Positions 37,250 through 49,815 of a DNA stretch of 64,000 bases are shown here, piece after piece (position 1 is the stretch's first letter; the number at the start of each line of letters is the position of its first letter). This DNA comes from Protonemura montana. Lineage: Eukaryota; Arthropoda; Insecta; Plecoptera; Nemouridae. Where the stretch lies: positions 20,301,277 to 20,365,276 of the forward strand of contig OX387607.1 in the NCBI GenBank assembly GCA_947568835.1, in the 5' to 3' direction. Both the position numbers and the translations under genes were made by a program. The notes below the pieces were generated by a model. It made no database searches. It was not told the origin of the DNA and saw only the letters and a list, made by a program, of their open reading frames with translations.

Positions 37250-40010
37250 CAGGCGCTCCAGACACTCTGCCTCGCTAGCCAGCCGCTCCAGACACTCTGC
37301 CTCGCTAGCCAGGCGCTCCAGACACTCTGCCACGCTAGCCAGACGCTCCAGACACTCTGATTCGCTACCCAGACGTTCAAGACACTTTGCCTCGCTCCCC
37401 AGACGCTCCAGACACTCTGCCTCGTTAGCCAGGCGCTTCAGAAGCTCTGCCTCGCTAGCCAGGCGCTCCAGAGACTCTGCCACGGTAGCCAGAGGCTGAA
37501 AACACTCAGCAATGCTAGCCAGACGCTCCAGACACTCTGCCACGCTAGCTAAACGCTCCAGACACTCTGATTCGCTACTTAGACGCTCCAGACACCTTGC
37601 CTCGCTACCCAGACACACCAGACACTCTGCCTCGCTAGCTAAACGCTCCAGACACTCTGCCTTGCTACCCAGACCCTCCAGACACTCTGTCTCGCTAGCC
37701 ATGCGCTCCAGAATTTCTGCCTTGCTACCCAGACGCTCCAGACTATCTGCCACGCTAGCCAGTGGCTCCAGACTATCTGCCACGCTAGCCAGAGGCTCCA
37801 GACACTCTGCCACGCTTGTTAGACAATCCAGACTTTCTGCCTCGCTAGCCAGGCGCTCCAGACACTCTGCCTCGCAAGCCAGCCGCTCCAGACACTCTGC
37901 CACGCTAGCCAGACGCTCCAGACACTCTGATTCGCTACCCAGACGTTCAAGACACTTTGCCTCGCTCCCCAGACGCTCCAGACACTCTGCCTCGTTAGCC
38001 AGGCGCTTCAGAAGCTCTGCCTCGCTAGCCAGGCGCTCCAGACACTCTGCCATTCTAGCCAGACGCTCCAGACTATCTGCTACGCTAGCCAGAGGCTCCA
38101 GACACTCTGCCACGCTAAAAAGACGCTCCAGACACTCTGCCTTGCTACCCAGAATCTCCAGACACTCTGCCTCGCTAGCCAGGCGCTCCAGACACTCTGC
38201 CTCGCTACCCAGACGCTTTAGACTATCTGCCACGCTAGCCAGTGGCTCCAGACACTCTGCCACGCTAGCTAGACGCTCCAGGCACTCTGCCTCGCTACTT
38301 AGACGCTCCAGAAACTCTGCCTCACTAGCCAGGCACTCCAGACACTCTGGCTCGCTACCCAGACGATACAGACACTCTGCCTCCCTAGCCAGCCGCTCCA
38401 GACACTCTGCCATGCTAGCCAGTGATTTCAGACACTCTGCTACGCTAGCTAGACGCTCCAGACACTCTGCCACGCTAGCTAGACGCTCCAGACACTCTGC
38501 CTTGCTACTTAGACCCTCCAGACACTCTGCCTCGCTAGCCAGGCTTTCCAGACACTCTGCCTCGCTACCCAGACGCTCCAGACTATTTGCCACGCTAGCC
38601 AGTGGCTCCAGACTATCTGCCACGCTAGCCAGAGGCTGAAGACACTCTGCAATGCTAGCCAGGCGCTCCAGACACTCTGCCTCGCTAGCCAGCCGCTACA
38701 GACACTCTGCCATGCTAGCCAGACGCTTCAGACACTCTGGCTAGCTACCCAGACTCTCCAGACACTCTGCCTCGCTAGCCAGGCGCTCCAGACACTCTGC
38801 CACGCTAGCCAGACGCTCCAGACACTCTGACTCGCTACCCAGACGTTCAAGACACTTTGCCTCGCTCCCCAGACGCTCCAGACACTCTGCCTCGTTAGCC
38901 AGGCGCTTCAGAAGCTCTGCCTCGCTAGCCAGGCGCTCCAGACACTCTGCCATTCTAGCCAGACGCTCCAGACTATCTGCTACGCTAGCCAGAGGCTCCA
39001 GACACTCTGCCACGCTAAATAGACGCTCCAGACACTCTGCCTTGCTTCCCAGAATCTCCAGACACTCTGCCTCGCTAGCCAGGCGCTCCAGACACTCTGC
39101 CTCGCTACCCAGACGCTTTAGACTATCTGCCACGCTAGCCAGTGGCTCCAGACACTCTGCCACGCTAGCTAGACGTTCCAGGCACTCTGCCTCGCTACTT
39201 AGACGCTCCAGAAACTCTGCCTCACTAGCCAGGCACTCCAGACACTCTGGCTCGCTACCCAGACGATCCAGACACTCTGCCTCCCTAGCCAGAGATTTCA
39301 GACACTCTGCTACGCTAGCCAGACGCTCCAGACACTCTGCCACGCTAGCCAGAGGCTGAAGACACTCTGCAATGCTAGCCAGACGCTCCAGACACTCTGC
39401 CACGCTAGCTAGACGCTCCAGACACTCTGATTCGCTACTTAGACGCTCCAGACACCTTGCCTCGCTACCCAGGCCCCCCTAGACACTCTGCCTCGCTACC
39501 TAGACGCTTCAGACTATCTGCCACGCTAATCAGTGGCTCCAGACACTCTGCCACGCTAGCTAGACGCTCCAGGCACTCTGTCTCGCTACTTAGACGCTCC
39601 AGACACTGTGCCTCGCTAGCCAGGCACTCCAGACACTCTGATTCGCTACCCAGACGTTCCAGACACTTTGCCTCGCTACCCAGACGCTCCAGACTATCTG
39701 CAACGCTAGCCAGTGGCTCCAGCCACTCTGCCACGCTAGCTAGACGCTCCAGGCACTCTGCCTCGCTACTCAGACGCTCCAGACACTCTGCAATGCTAGC
39801 CAGACGCTCAAGACACTCTGCCACGCTAGCTAGACGCTCCAGACACTCTGATTCGCTACTTAGACGCTCCAGACACCTTGCCTCGCTACCCAGACACACC
39901 AGACACTCTGCCTCGCTAGCTAAACGCTCCAGACACTCTGCCTTGCTACCCAGACCCTCCAGACACTCTGTCTCGCTAGCCATGCGCTCAAGAATTTCTG
40001 CCTCGCTACC
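37250..40010 (+). repeat. 92-monomer higher-order repeat, copy 1 (2,761 bp)
   Basis: The block recurs at 40,011 with offset 2,761 bp, which is 92 monomers plus the extra base of the 31-bp monomer at 39,456-39,486. Shared rare variants are CAGAGACTCTGCCACGG (37,470 and 40,231), GCTAAACGCTCC (37,547), GCTAAAAAGACG (38,115 and 40,876), GACGATACAG (38,363 and 41,124) and GACTCGCTAC (38,829 and 41,590). Confidence 0.87.
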
Positions 40011-42771
40011 CAGGCGCTCCAGACACTCTGCCTCGCTAGCCAGCCGCTCCAGACACTCTGCCTCGCTAGCCAGGCGCTCCAGACACTCTGCCACGCTAGC
40101 CAGACGCTCCAGACACTCTGATTCGCTACCCAGACGTTCAAGACACTTTGCCTCGCTCCCCAGACGCTCCAGACACTCTGCCTCGTTAGCCAGGCGCTTC
40201 AGAAGCTCTGCCTCGCTAGCCAGGCGCTCCAGAGACTCTGCCACGGTAGCCAGAGGCTGAAAACACTCAGCAATGCTAGCCAGACGCTCCAGACACTCTG
40301 CCACGCTAGCTAAACGCTCCAGACACTCTGATTCGCTACTTAGACGCTCCAGACACCTTGCCTCGCTACCCAGACACACCAGACACTCTGCCTCGCTAGC
40401 TAAACGCTCCAGACACTCTGCCTTGCTACCCAGACCCTCCAGACACTCTGTCTCGCTAGCCATGCGCTCCAGAATTTCTGCCTTGCTACCCAGACGCTCC
40501 AGACTATCTGCCACGCTAGCCAGTGGCTCCAGACTATCTGCCACGCTAGCCAGAGGCTCCAGACACTCTGCCACGCTTGTTAGACAATCCAGACTTTCTG
40601 CCTCGCTAGCCAGGCGCTCCAGACACTCTGCCTCGCAAGCCAGCCGCTCCAGACACTCTGCCACGCTAGCCAGACGCTCCAGACACTCTGATTCGCTACC
40701 CAGACGTTCAAGACACTTTGCCTCGCTCCCCAGACGCTCCAGACACTCTGCCTCGTTAGCCAGGCGCTTCAGAAGCTCTGCCTCGCTAGCCAGGCGCTCC
40801 AGACACTCTGCCATTCTAGCCAGACGCTCCAGACTATCTGCTACGCTAGCCAGAGGCTCCAGACACTCTGCCACGCTAAAAAGACGCTCCAGACACTCTG
40901 CCTTGCTACCCAGAATCTCCAGACACTCTGCCTCGCTAGCCAGGCGCTCCAGACACTCTGCCTCGCTACCCAGACGCTTTAGACTATCTGCCACGCTAGC
41001 CAGTGGCTCCAGACACTCTGCCACGCTAGCTAGACGCTCCAGGCACTCTGCCTCGCTACTTAGACGCTCCAGAAACTCTGCCTCACTAGCCAGGCACTCC
41101 AGACACTCTGGCTCGCTACCCAGACGATACAGACACTCTGCCTCCCTAGCCAGCCGCTCCAGACACTCTGCCATGCTAGCCAGTGATTTCAGACACTCTG
41201 CTACGCTAGCTAGACGCTCCAGACACTCTGCCACGCTAGCTAGACGCTCCAGACACTCTGCCTTGCTACTTAGACCCTCCAGACACTCTGCCTCGCTAGC
41301 CAGGCTTTCCAGACACTCTGCCTCGCTACCCAGACGCTCCAGACTATTTGCCACGCTAGCCAGTGGCTCCAGACTATCTGCCACGCTAGCCAGAGGCTGA
41401 AGACACTCTGCAATGCTAGCCAGGCGCTCCAGACACTCTGCCTCGCTAGCCAGCCGCTACAGACACTCTGCCATGCTAGCCAGACGCTTCAGACACTCTG
41501 GCTAGCTACCCAGACTCTCCAGACACTCTGCCTCGCTAGCCAGGCGCTCCAGACACTCTGCCACGCTAGCCAGACGCTCCAGACACTCTGACTCGCTACC
41601 CAGACGTTCAAGACACTTTGCCTCGCTCCCCAGACGCTCCAGACACTCTGCCTCGTTAGCCAGGCGCTTCAGAAGCTCTGCCTCGCTAGCCAGGCGCTCC
41701 AGACACTCTGCCATTCTAGCCAGACGCTCCAGACTATCTGCTACGCTAGCCAGAGGCTCCAGACACTCTGCCACGCTAAATAGACGCTCCAGACACTCTG
41801 CCTTGCTTCCCAGAATCTCCAGACACTCTGCCTCGCTAGCCAGGCGCTCCAGACACTCTGCCTCGCTACCCAGACGCTTTAGACTATCTGCCACGCTAGC
41901 CAGTGGCTCCAGACACTCTGCCACGCTAGCTAGACGTTCCAGGCACTCTGCCTCGCTACTTAGACGCTCCAGAAACTCTGCCTCACTAGCCAGGCACTCC
42001 AGACACTCTGGCTCGCTACCCAGACGATCCAGACACTCTGCCTCCCTAGCCAGAGATTTCAGACACTCTGCTACGCTAGCCAGACGCTCCAGACACTCTG
42101 CCACGCTAGCCAGAGGCTGAAGACACTCTGCAATGCTAGCCAGACGCTCCAGACACTCTGCCACGCTAGCTAGACGCTCCAGACACTCTGATTCGCTACT
42201 TAGACGCTCCAGACACCTTGCCTCGCTACCCAGGCCCCCCTAGACACTCTGCCTCGCTACCTAGACGCTTCAGACTATCTGCCACGCTAATCAGTGGCTC
42301 CAGACACTCTGCCACGCTAGCTAGACGCTCCAGGCACTCTGTCTCGCTACTTAGACGCTCCAGACACTGTGCCTCGCTAGCCAGGCACTCCAGACACTCT
42401 GATTCGCTACCCAGACGTTCCAGACACTTTGCCTCGCTACCCAGACGCTCCAGACTATCTGCAACGCTAGCCAGTGGCTCCAGCCACTCTGCCACGCTAG
42501 CTAGACGCTCCAGGCACTCTGCCTCGCTACTCAGACGCTCCAGACACTCTGCAATGCTAGCCAGACGCTCAAGACACTCTGCCACGCTAGCTAGACGCTC
42601 CAGACACTCTGATTCGCTACTTAGACGCTCCAGACACCTTGCCTCGCTACCCAGACACACCAGACACTCTGCCTCGCTAGCTAAACGCTCCAGACACTCT
42701 GCCTTGCTACCCAGACCCTCCAGACACTCTGTCTCGCTAGCCATGCGCTCAAGAATTTCTGCCTCGCTACC
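40011..42771 (+). repeat. 92-monomer higher-order repeat, copy 2 (2,761 bp)
   Basis: This copy carries every rare variant listed for copy 1 and the second central C6 monomer (42,217-42,247). The junction at about 40,010 joins CTCGCTACC to CAGGCGCTCC, a whole-monomer fusion of two related monomers. I saw no private differences between the two copies, so this is among the youngest duplications in the window. Confidence 0.85.
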
Positions 42772-45390
42772 CAGACGCTCCAGACTATCTGCCACGCTAG
42801 TTAGTGGCTCCAGACTATCTGCCACGCTAGCCAGAGGCTCCAGACACTCTGCCACGCTTGTTAGACAATCCAGACTTTCTGCCATGCTAGCCAGGCGCTC
42901 CAGACACTCTGCCTCGCTAGCCAGACGCTCCAGACACTCTGCCTCGTTAGCCAGGCACTTCAGAAGCTCTGCCTTTCTAGCCAGGCGCTCCAGACACTCT
43001 GCCATTCTAGCCAGACGCTCCAGACTATCTGCTACGCTAGCCAGAGGCTCCAGACACTCTGCCACGCTAAATAGACGCTCCAGACACTCTGCCTTGCTAC
43101 CCAGAATCTCCAGACACTTTGCCTCGCTACCCAGACGCTCCAGACTATCTGCAACGCTAGCCAGTGGCTCCAGCCACTCTGCCACGCTAGCTAGACGCTC
43201 CAGGCACTCTGCCTCGCTACTCAGACGCTCCAGACACTCTGCAATGCTAGCCAGACGCTCCAGACACTCTGCCACGCTAGCTAGACGCTCCAGACACTCT
43301 GCCTCGCTACTTAGACGCTCCAGACACTCTGCCTCGCTAGCCAGCCGCTCCAGACACTCTACCACGCAAGCTAGACGCTCCAGGCACTCTGCATCGCTAG
43401 CCAGGCGTTCCAGACACTCTGGCTCGCTCCCATACGCTCCAGACTGTCTGCCACGCTAGCCAGTGGCTCCAGACTATTTGCCACGCTAGCCAGAGGCTGC
43501 AGACACTCTGCAATGCTAGCCAGACGCTCCAGACACTCTGCCACGCTAGCCAGAGGCTGAAGACAATCTGCAATGCTAGCCAGGCGCTCCAGACACTCTG
43601 CCTCGCTAGCCAGCCGCTCCAGACACTCTGCCTCGCTAGCCAGGCGCTCCAGACACTCTGCCACGCTAGCCAGACGCTCCAGACACTCTGATTCGCTACC
43701 CAGACGTTCAAGACACTTTGCCTCGCTCCCCAGACGCTCCAGACACTCTGCCTCGTTAGCCAGGTGCTTCAGAAGCTCTGCCTCGCTTGCCAGGCGCTCC
43801 AGACACTCTGCCACGGTAGCCAGAGGCTGAAAACACTCAGCAATGCTAGCCAGACGCTCCAGACACTCTGCCACGCTAGCTAGACGCTCCAGACACTCTG
43901 ATTCGCTACTTAGACGCTCCAGACACCTTGCCTCGCTACCCAGACACACCAGACACTCTGCCTCGCTAGCTAAACGCTCCAGACACTCTGCCTTGCTACC
44001 CAGACCCTCCAGACACTCTGTCTCGCTAGCCATGCGCTCCAGAATTTCTGCCTTGCTACCCAGACGCTCCAGACTATCTGCCACGCTAGCCAGTGGCTCC
44101 AGACTATCTGCCACGCTAGCCAGAGGCTCCAGACACTCTGCCACGCTTGTTAGACAATCCAGACTTTCTGCCTCGCTAGCCAGGCGCTCCAGACACTCTG
44201 CCTCGCAAGCCAGCCGCTCCAGACACTCTGCCACGCTAGCCAGTGGCTCCAGACACTCTGCCACGCTAGCTAGACGCTCCAGGCACTCTGCCTCGCTACT
44301 TAGACGCTCCAGAAACTCTGCCTCACTAGCCAGGCACTCCAGACACTCTGGCTCGCTACCCAGACGATCCAGACACTCTGCCTCCCTAGCCAGCCGCTCC
44401 AGACACTCTGCCATGCTAGCCAGTGATTTCAGACACTCTGCTACGCTAGCTAGACGCTCCAGACACTCTGCCACGCTAGCTAGACGCTCCAGACACTCTG
44501 CCTTGCTACTTAGACCCTCCAGACACTCTGCCTCGCTAGCCAGGCTTTCCAGACACTCTGCCTCGCTACCCAGACGCTCCAGACTATTTGCCACGCTAGC
44601 CAGTGGCTCCAGACTATCTGCCACGCTAGCCAGAGGCTGAAGACACTCTGCAATGCTAGCCAGGCGCTCCAGACACTCTGCCTCGCTAGCCAGCCGCTAC
44701 AGACACTCTGCCATGCTAGCCAGACGCTTCAGACACTCTGGCTAGCTACCCAGACTCTCCAGACACTCTGCCTCGCTAGCCAGGCGCTCCAGACACTCTG
44801 CCACGCTAGCCAGACGCTCCAGACACTCTGATTCGCTACCCAGACGTTCAAGACACTTTGCCTCGCTCCCCAGACGCTCCAGACACTCTGCCTCGTTAGC
44901 CAGGCGCTTCAGAAGCTCTGCCTCGCTAGCCAGGCGCTCCAGACACTCTGCCATTCTAGCCAGACGCTCCAGACTATCTGCTACGCTAGCCAGAGGCTCC
45001 AGACACTCTGCCACGCTAAATAGACGCTCCAGACACTCTGCCTTGCTACCCAGAATCTCCAGACACTCTGCCTCGCTAGCCAGGCGCTCCAGACACTCTG
45101 CCTCGCTACCCAGACGCTTTAGACTATCTGCCACGCTAGCCAGTGGCTCCAGACACTCTGCCACGCTAGCTAGACGTTCCAGGCACTCTGCCTCGCTACT
45201 TAGACGCTCCAGAAACTCTGCCTCACTAGCCAGGCACTCCAGACACTCTGGCTCGCTACCCAGACGATCCAGACACTCTGCCTCCCTAGCCAGAGATTTC
45301 AGACACTCTGCTACGCTAGCCAGACGCTCCAGACACTCTGCCACGCTAGCCAGAGGCTGAAGACACTCTGCAATGCTAGCCAGACGCTCC

Positions 45391-47280
45391 AGACACTCTG
45401 CCTCGTTAGCCAGGTGCTTCAGAAGCTCTGCCTCGCTTGCCAGGCGCTCCAGACACTCTGCCACGGTAGCCAGAGGCTGAAAACACTCAGCAATGCTAGC
45501 CAGACGCTCCAGACACTCTGCCACGCTAGCTAGACGCTCCAGACACTCTGATTCGCTACTTAGACGCTCCAGACACCTTGCCTCGCTACCCAGACACACC
45601 AGACACTCTGCCTCGCTAGCTAAACGCTCCAGACACTCTGCCTTGCTACCCAGACCCTCCAGACACTCTGTCTCGCTAGCCATGCGCTCCAGAATTTCTG
45701 CCTTGCTACCCAGACGCTCCAGACTATCTGCCACGCTAGCCAGTGGCTCCAGACTATCTGCCACGCTAGCCAGAGGCTCCAGACACTCTGCCACGCTTGT
45801 TAGACAATCCAGACTTTCTGCCTCGCTAGCCAGGCGCTCCAGACACTCTGCCTCGCAAGCCAGCCGCTCCAGACACTCTGCCACGCTAGCCAGACGCTCC
45901 AGACACTCTGATTCGCTACCCAGACGTTCAAGACACTTTGCCTCGCTCCCCAGACGCTCCAGACACTCTGCCTCGTTAGCCAGGCGCTTCAGAAGCTCTG
46001 CCTCGCTAGCCAGGCGCTCTAGACACTCTGCCATTCTAGCCAGACGCTCCAGACTATCTGCTACGCTAGCCAGAGGCTCCAGACACTCTGCCACGCTAAA
46101 TAGACGCTCCAGACACTCTGCCTTGCTACCCAGAATCTCCAGACACTCTGCCTCGCTAGCTAGACGCTCCAGGCACTCTGCCTCGCTACTTAGACGCTCC
46201 AGAAACTCTGCCTCACTAGCCAGGCACTCCAGACACTCTGGCTCGCTACCCAGACGATCCAGACACTCTGCCTCCCTAGCCAGCCGCTCCAGACACTCTG
46301 CCATGCTAGCCAGTGATTTCAGACACTCTGCTACGCTAGCTAGACGCTCCAGACACTCTGCCACGCTAGCTAGACGCTCCAGACACTCTGCCTTGCTACT
46401 TAGACCCTCCAGACACTCTGCCTCGCTAGCCAGGCTTTCCAGACACTCTGCCTCGCTACCCAGACGCTCCAGACTATTTGCCACGCTAGCCAGTGGCTCC
46501 AGACTATCTGCCACGCTAGCCAGAGGCTGAAGACACTCTGCAATGCTAGCCAGGCGCTCCAGACACTCTGCCTCGCTAGCCAGCCGCTACAGACACTCTG
46601 CCATGCTAGCCAGACGCTTCAGACACTCTGGCTAGCTACCCAGACTCTCCAGACACTCTGCCTCGCTAGCCAGGCGCTCCAGACACTCTGCCACGCTAGC
46701 CAGACGCTCCAGACACTCTGATTCGCTACCCAGACGTTCAAGACACTTTGCCTCGCTCCCCAGACGCTCCAGACACTCTGCCTCGTTAGCCAGGCGCTTC
46801 AGAAGCTCTGCCTCGCTAGCCAGGCGCTCCAGACACTCTGCCATTCTAGCCAGACGCTCCAGACTATCTGCTACGCTAGCCAGAGGCTCCAGACACTCTG
46901 CCACGCTAAATAGACGCTCCAGACACTCTGCCTTGCTACCCAGAATCTCCAGACACTCTGCCTCGCTAGCCAGGCGCTCCAGACACTCTGCCTCGCTACC
47001 CAGACGCTTTAGACTATCTGCCACGCTAGCCAGTGGCTCCAGACACTCTGCCACGCTAGCTAGACGTTCCAGGCACTCTGCCTCGCTACTTAGACGCTCC
47101 AGAAACTCTGCCTCACTAGCCAGGCACTCCAGACACTCTGGCTCGCTACCCAGACGATCCAGACACTCTGCCTCCCTAGCCAGAGATTTCAGACACTCTG
47201 CTACGCTAGCCAGACGCTCCAGACACTCTGCCACGCTAGCCAGAGGCTGAAGACACTCTGCAATGCTAGCCAGACGCTCC
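45391..47280 (+). repeat. 1,890-bp (63-monomer) internal gain
   Basis: The piece begins at a junction near 45,391 where GCCAGACGCTCC is followed by GCCTCGTTAGCCAGGTGC. It matches 43,741 onward at offset 1,650 bp, and its end matches 44,630-45,390 at offset 1,890 bp. It lacks the 330-bp deletion of its nearest upstream relative but has its own 90-bp deletion near 46,158, where GCTAGCTAGACGCTCCAGG follows GCCTC directly. The right copy of the long duplication has no such insert. Confidence 0.75.
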
Positions 47281-49544
47281 AGACACTCTGCCACGCTAGC
47301 TAGACGCTCCAGACACTCTGATTCGCTACTTAGACGCTCCAGACACCTTGCCTCGCTACCCAGACGCTCCAGACACTCTGCCTCGCTACCTAGACGCTTC
47401 AGACTATCTGCCACGCTAATCAGTGGCTCCAGACACTCTGCCACGCTAGCTAGACGCTCCAGGCACTCTGTCTCGCTACTTAGACGCTCCAGACACTGTG
47501 CCTCGCTAGCCAGGCACTCCAGACACTCTGATTCGCTACCCAGACGTTCCAGACACTTTGCCTCACTACCCAGACGCTCCAGACTATCTGCAACGCTAGC
47601 CAGTGGCTCCAGCCACTCTGCCACGCTAGCTAGACGCTCCAGGCACTCTGCCTCGCTACTCAGACGCTCCAGACACTCTGCAATGCTAGCCAGACGCTCC
47701 AGACACTCTGCCACGCTAGCTAGACGCTCCAGACACTCTGATTCGCTACTTAGACGCTCCAGACACCTTGCCTCGCTACCCAGACACACCAGACACTCTG
47801 CCTCGCTAGCTAAACGCTCCAGACACTCTGCCTTGCTACCCAGACCCTCCAGACACTCTGTCTCGCTAGCCATGCGCTCAAGAATTTCTGCCTCGCTACC
47901 CAGACGCTCCAGACTATCTGCCACGCTAGCCAGTGGCTCCAGACTATCTGCCACGCTAGCCAGAGGCTCCAGACACTCTGCCACGCTTGTTAGACAATCC
48001 AGACTTTCTGCCATGCTAGCCAGGCGCTCCAGACACTCTGCCTCGCTAGCCAGACGCTCCAGACACTCTGCCTCGTTAGCCAGGCACTTCAGAAGCTCTG
48101 CCTTTCTAGCCAGGCGCTCCAGACACTCTGCCATTCTAGCCAGACGCTCCAGACTATCTGCTACGCTAGCCAGAGGCTCCAGACACTCTGCCACGCTAAA
48201 TAGACGCTCCAGACACTCTGCCTTGCTACCCAGAATCTCCAGACACTTTGCCTCGCTACCCAGACGCTCCAGACTATCTGCAACGCTAGCCAGTGGCTCC
48301 AGCCACTCTGCCACGCTAGCTAGACGCTCCAGGCACTCTGCCTCGCTTCTCAGACGCTCCAGACACTCTGCAATGCTAGCCAGACGCTCCAGACACTCTG
48401 CCACGCTAGCTAGACGCTCCAGACACTCTGATTCGCTACTTAGACGCTCCAGACACCTTGCCTCGCTACCCAGACACACCAGACACTCTGCCTCGCTAGC
48501 TAAACGCTCCAGACACTCTGCCTTGCTACCCAGACCCTCCAGACACTCTGTCTCGCTAGCCATGCGCTCAAGAATTTCTGCCTCGCTACCCAGACGCTCC
48601 AGACTATCTGCCACGCTAGCCAGTGGCTCCAGACTATCTGCCACGCTAGCCAGAGGCTCCAGACACTCTGCCACGCTTGTTAGACAATCCAGACTTTCTG
48701 CCTTGCTAGCCATACGCTCCAGACACTCTGCCTCGCTAGCCAGACGCTCCAGACACTCTGCCTCGTTAGCCAGGCGCTTCAGAAGCTCTGCCTCGCTAGC
48801 CAGGCGCTCCAGACACTCTGCCATTCTAGCCAGACGCTCCAGACTATCTGCTACGCTAGCCAGAGGCTCCAGACACTCTGCCACGCTAAATAGACGCTCC
48901 AGACACTCTGCCTTGCTACCCAGAATCTCCAGACACTCTGCCTCGCTAGCCAGGCGCTCCAGACACTCTGCCTCGCTACCCAGACGCTTTAGACTATCTG
49001 CCACGCTAGCCAGTGGCTCAAGACACTCTGCCACGCTAGCTAGACGCTCCAGGTACTCTGCCTCGCTACTTAGACGCTCCAGAAACTCTGCCTCACTAGC
49101 CAGGCACTCCAGACACTCTGGCTCGCTACTTAGACGATCCAGACACTCTGCCTCCCTAGCCAGCCGCTCCAGACACTCTGCCATGCTAGCCAGAGATTTC
49201 AGACACTCTGCTACGCTAGCTAGACGCTCCAGACACTCTGCCACGCTAGCTAGACGCTCCAGACACTCTGCCTTGCTACTTAGACCCTCCAGACACTCTG
49301 CCTCGCTAGCCAGGCGCTCCAGACACTCTGCCTCGCTACCCAGACGCTCCAGACTATTTGCCACGCTAGCCAGTGGCTCCAGACTATCTGCCACGCTAGC
49401 CAGAGGCTGCAGACACTCTGCAATGCTAGCCAGACGCTCCAGACACTCTGCCACGCTAGCCAGAGGCTGAAGACACTCTGCAATGCTAGCCAGGCGCTCC
49501 AGACACTCTGCCTCGCTAGCCAGCCGCTCCAGACACTCTGCCAT
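46632..49544 (-). other. 970-codon open frame, left of an identical-looking pair, judged non-coding
   Basis: The frame has the same decapeptide composition as the 980-codon frame. Its translation appears identical to that of 57,402-60,314, which lies 10,770 bp away in the other half of a long-period duplication. Identity reflects recent DNA duplication, since the intervening nucleotides are equally conserved. The start is simply the ATG formed by GCCATGCTAGCC on the opposite side of the array, with no recognisable start context. Confidence 0.72.
47263..49470 (+). other. 735-codon + strand open frame, judged non-coding
   Basis: On the + strand the monomer reads as the arginine- and serine-rich decapeptide RHSASLARRS. 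This frame, and its duplicate at 58,033-60,240, is open for 735 codons until a GGCTGAAGACAC monomer supplies TGA. It overlaps the 970-codon minus frame almost completely. Two long frames on opposite strands over the same bases are expected for any stop-poor 30-bp repeat and are not evidence for genes. Confidence 0.75.
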
Positions 49545-49815
49545 GCTAGCCAGACGCTTCAGACACTCTGGCTAGCTACCCAGACTCTCCAGACACTCTG
49601 CCTCGCTAGCCAGGCGCTCCAGACATTCTGCCACGCTAGCCAGACGCTCCAGACACTCTGATTCGCTACCCAGACGTTCAAGACACTTTGCCTCGCTCCC
49701 CAGACGCTCCAGACACTCTGCCTCGTTAGCCAGGCGCTTCAGAAGCTCTGCCTCGCTAGCCAGGCGCTCCAGACACTCTGCCATTCTAGCCAGACGCTCC
49801 AGACTATCTGCTACG

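Larger units (their letters stand above)
42248..49815 (+). repeat. Long-period duplication, left copy
   Basis: Three collinear stretches match the right copy. Positions 42,248-44,242 match at offset 12,330 bp, including GACTGTCTGCC at 43,444, GCCAGGTGCTTC and CTCGCTTGCC. Positions 44,243-45,390 match at 12,660 bp. Positions about 47,281-49,815 match at 10,770 bp, including CTCACTACC near 47,572, CTCGCTTCTC near 48,343, GCCATACGCTCC near 48,709 and CAGGTACTC near 49,051. The offset steps reflect a 330-bp loss near 44,242 and a 1,890-bp gain at 45,391-47,280 in this copy. All steps are multiples of 30 bp. Confidence 0.8.
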
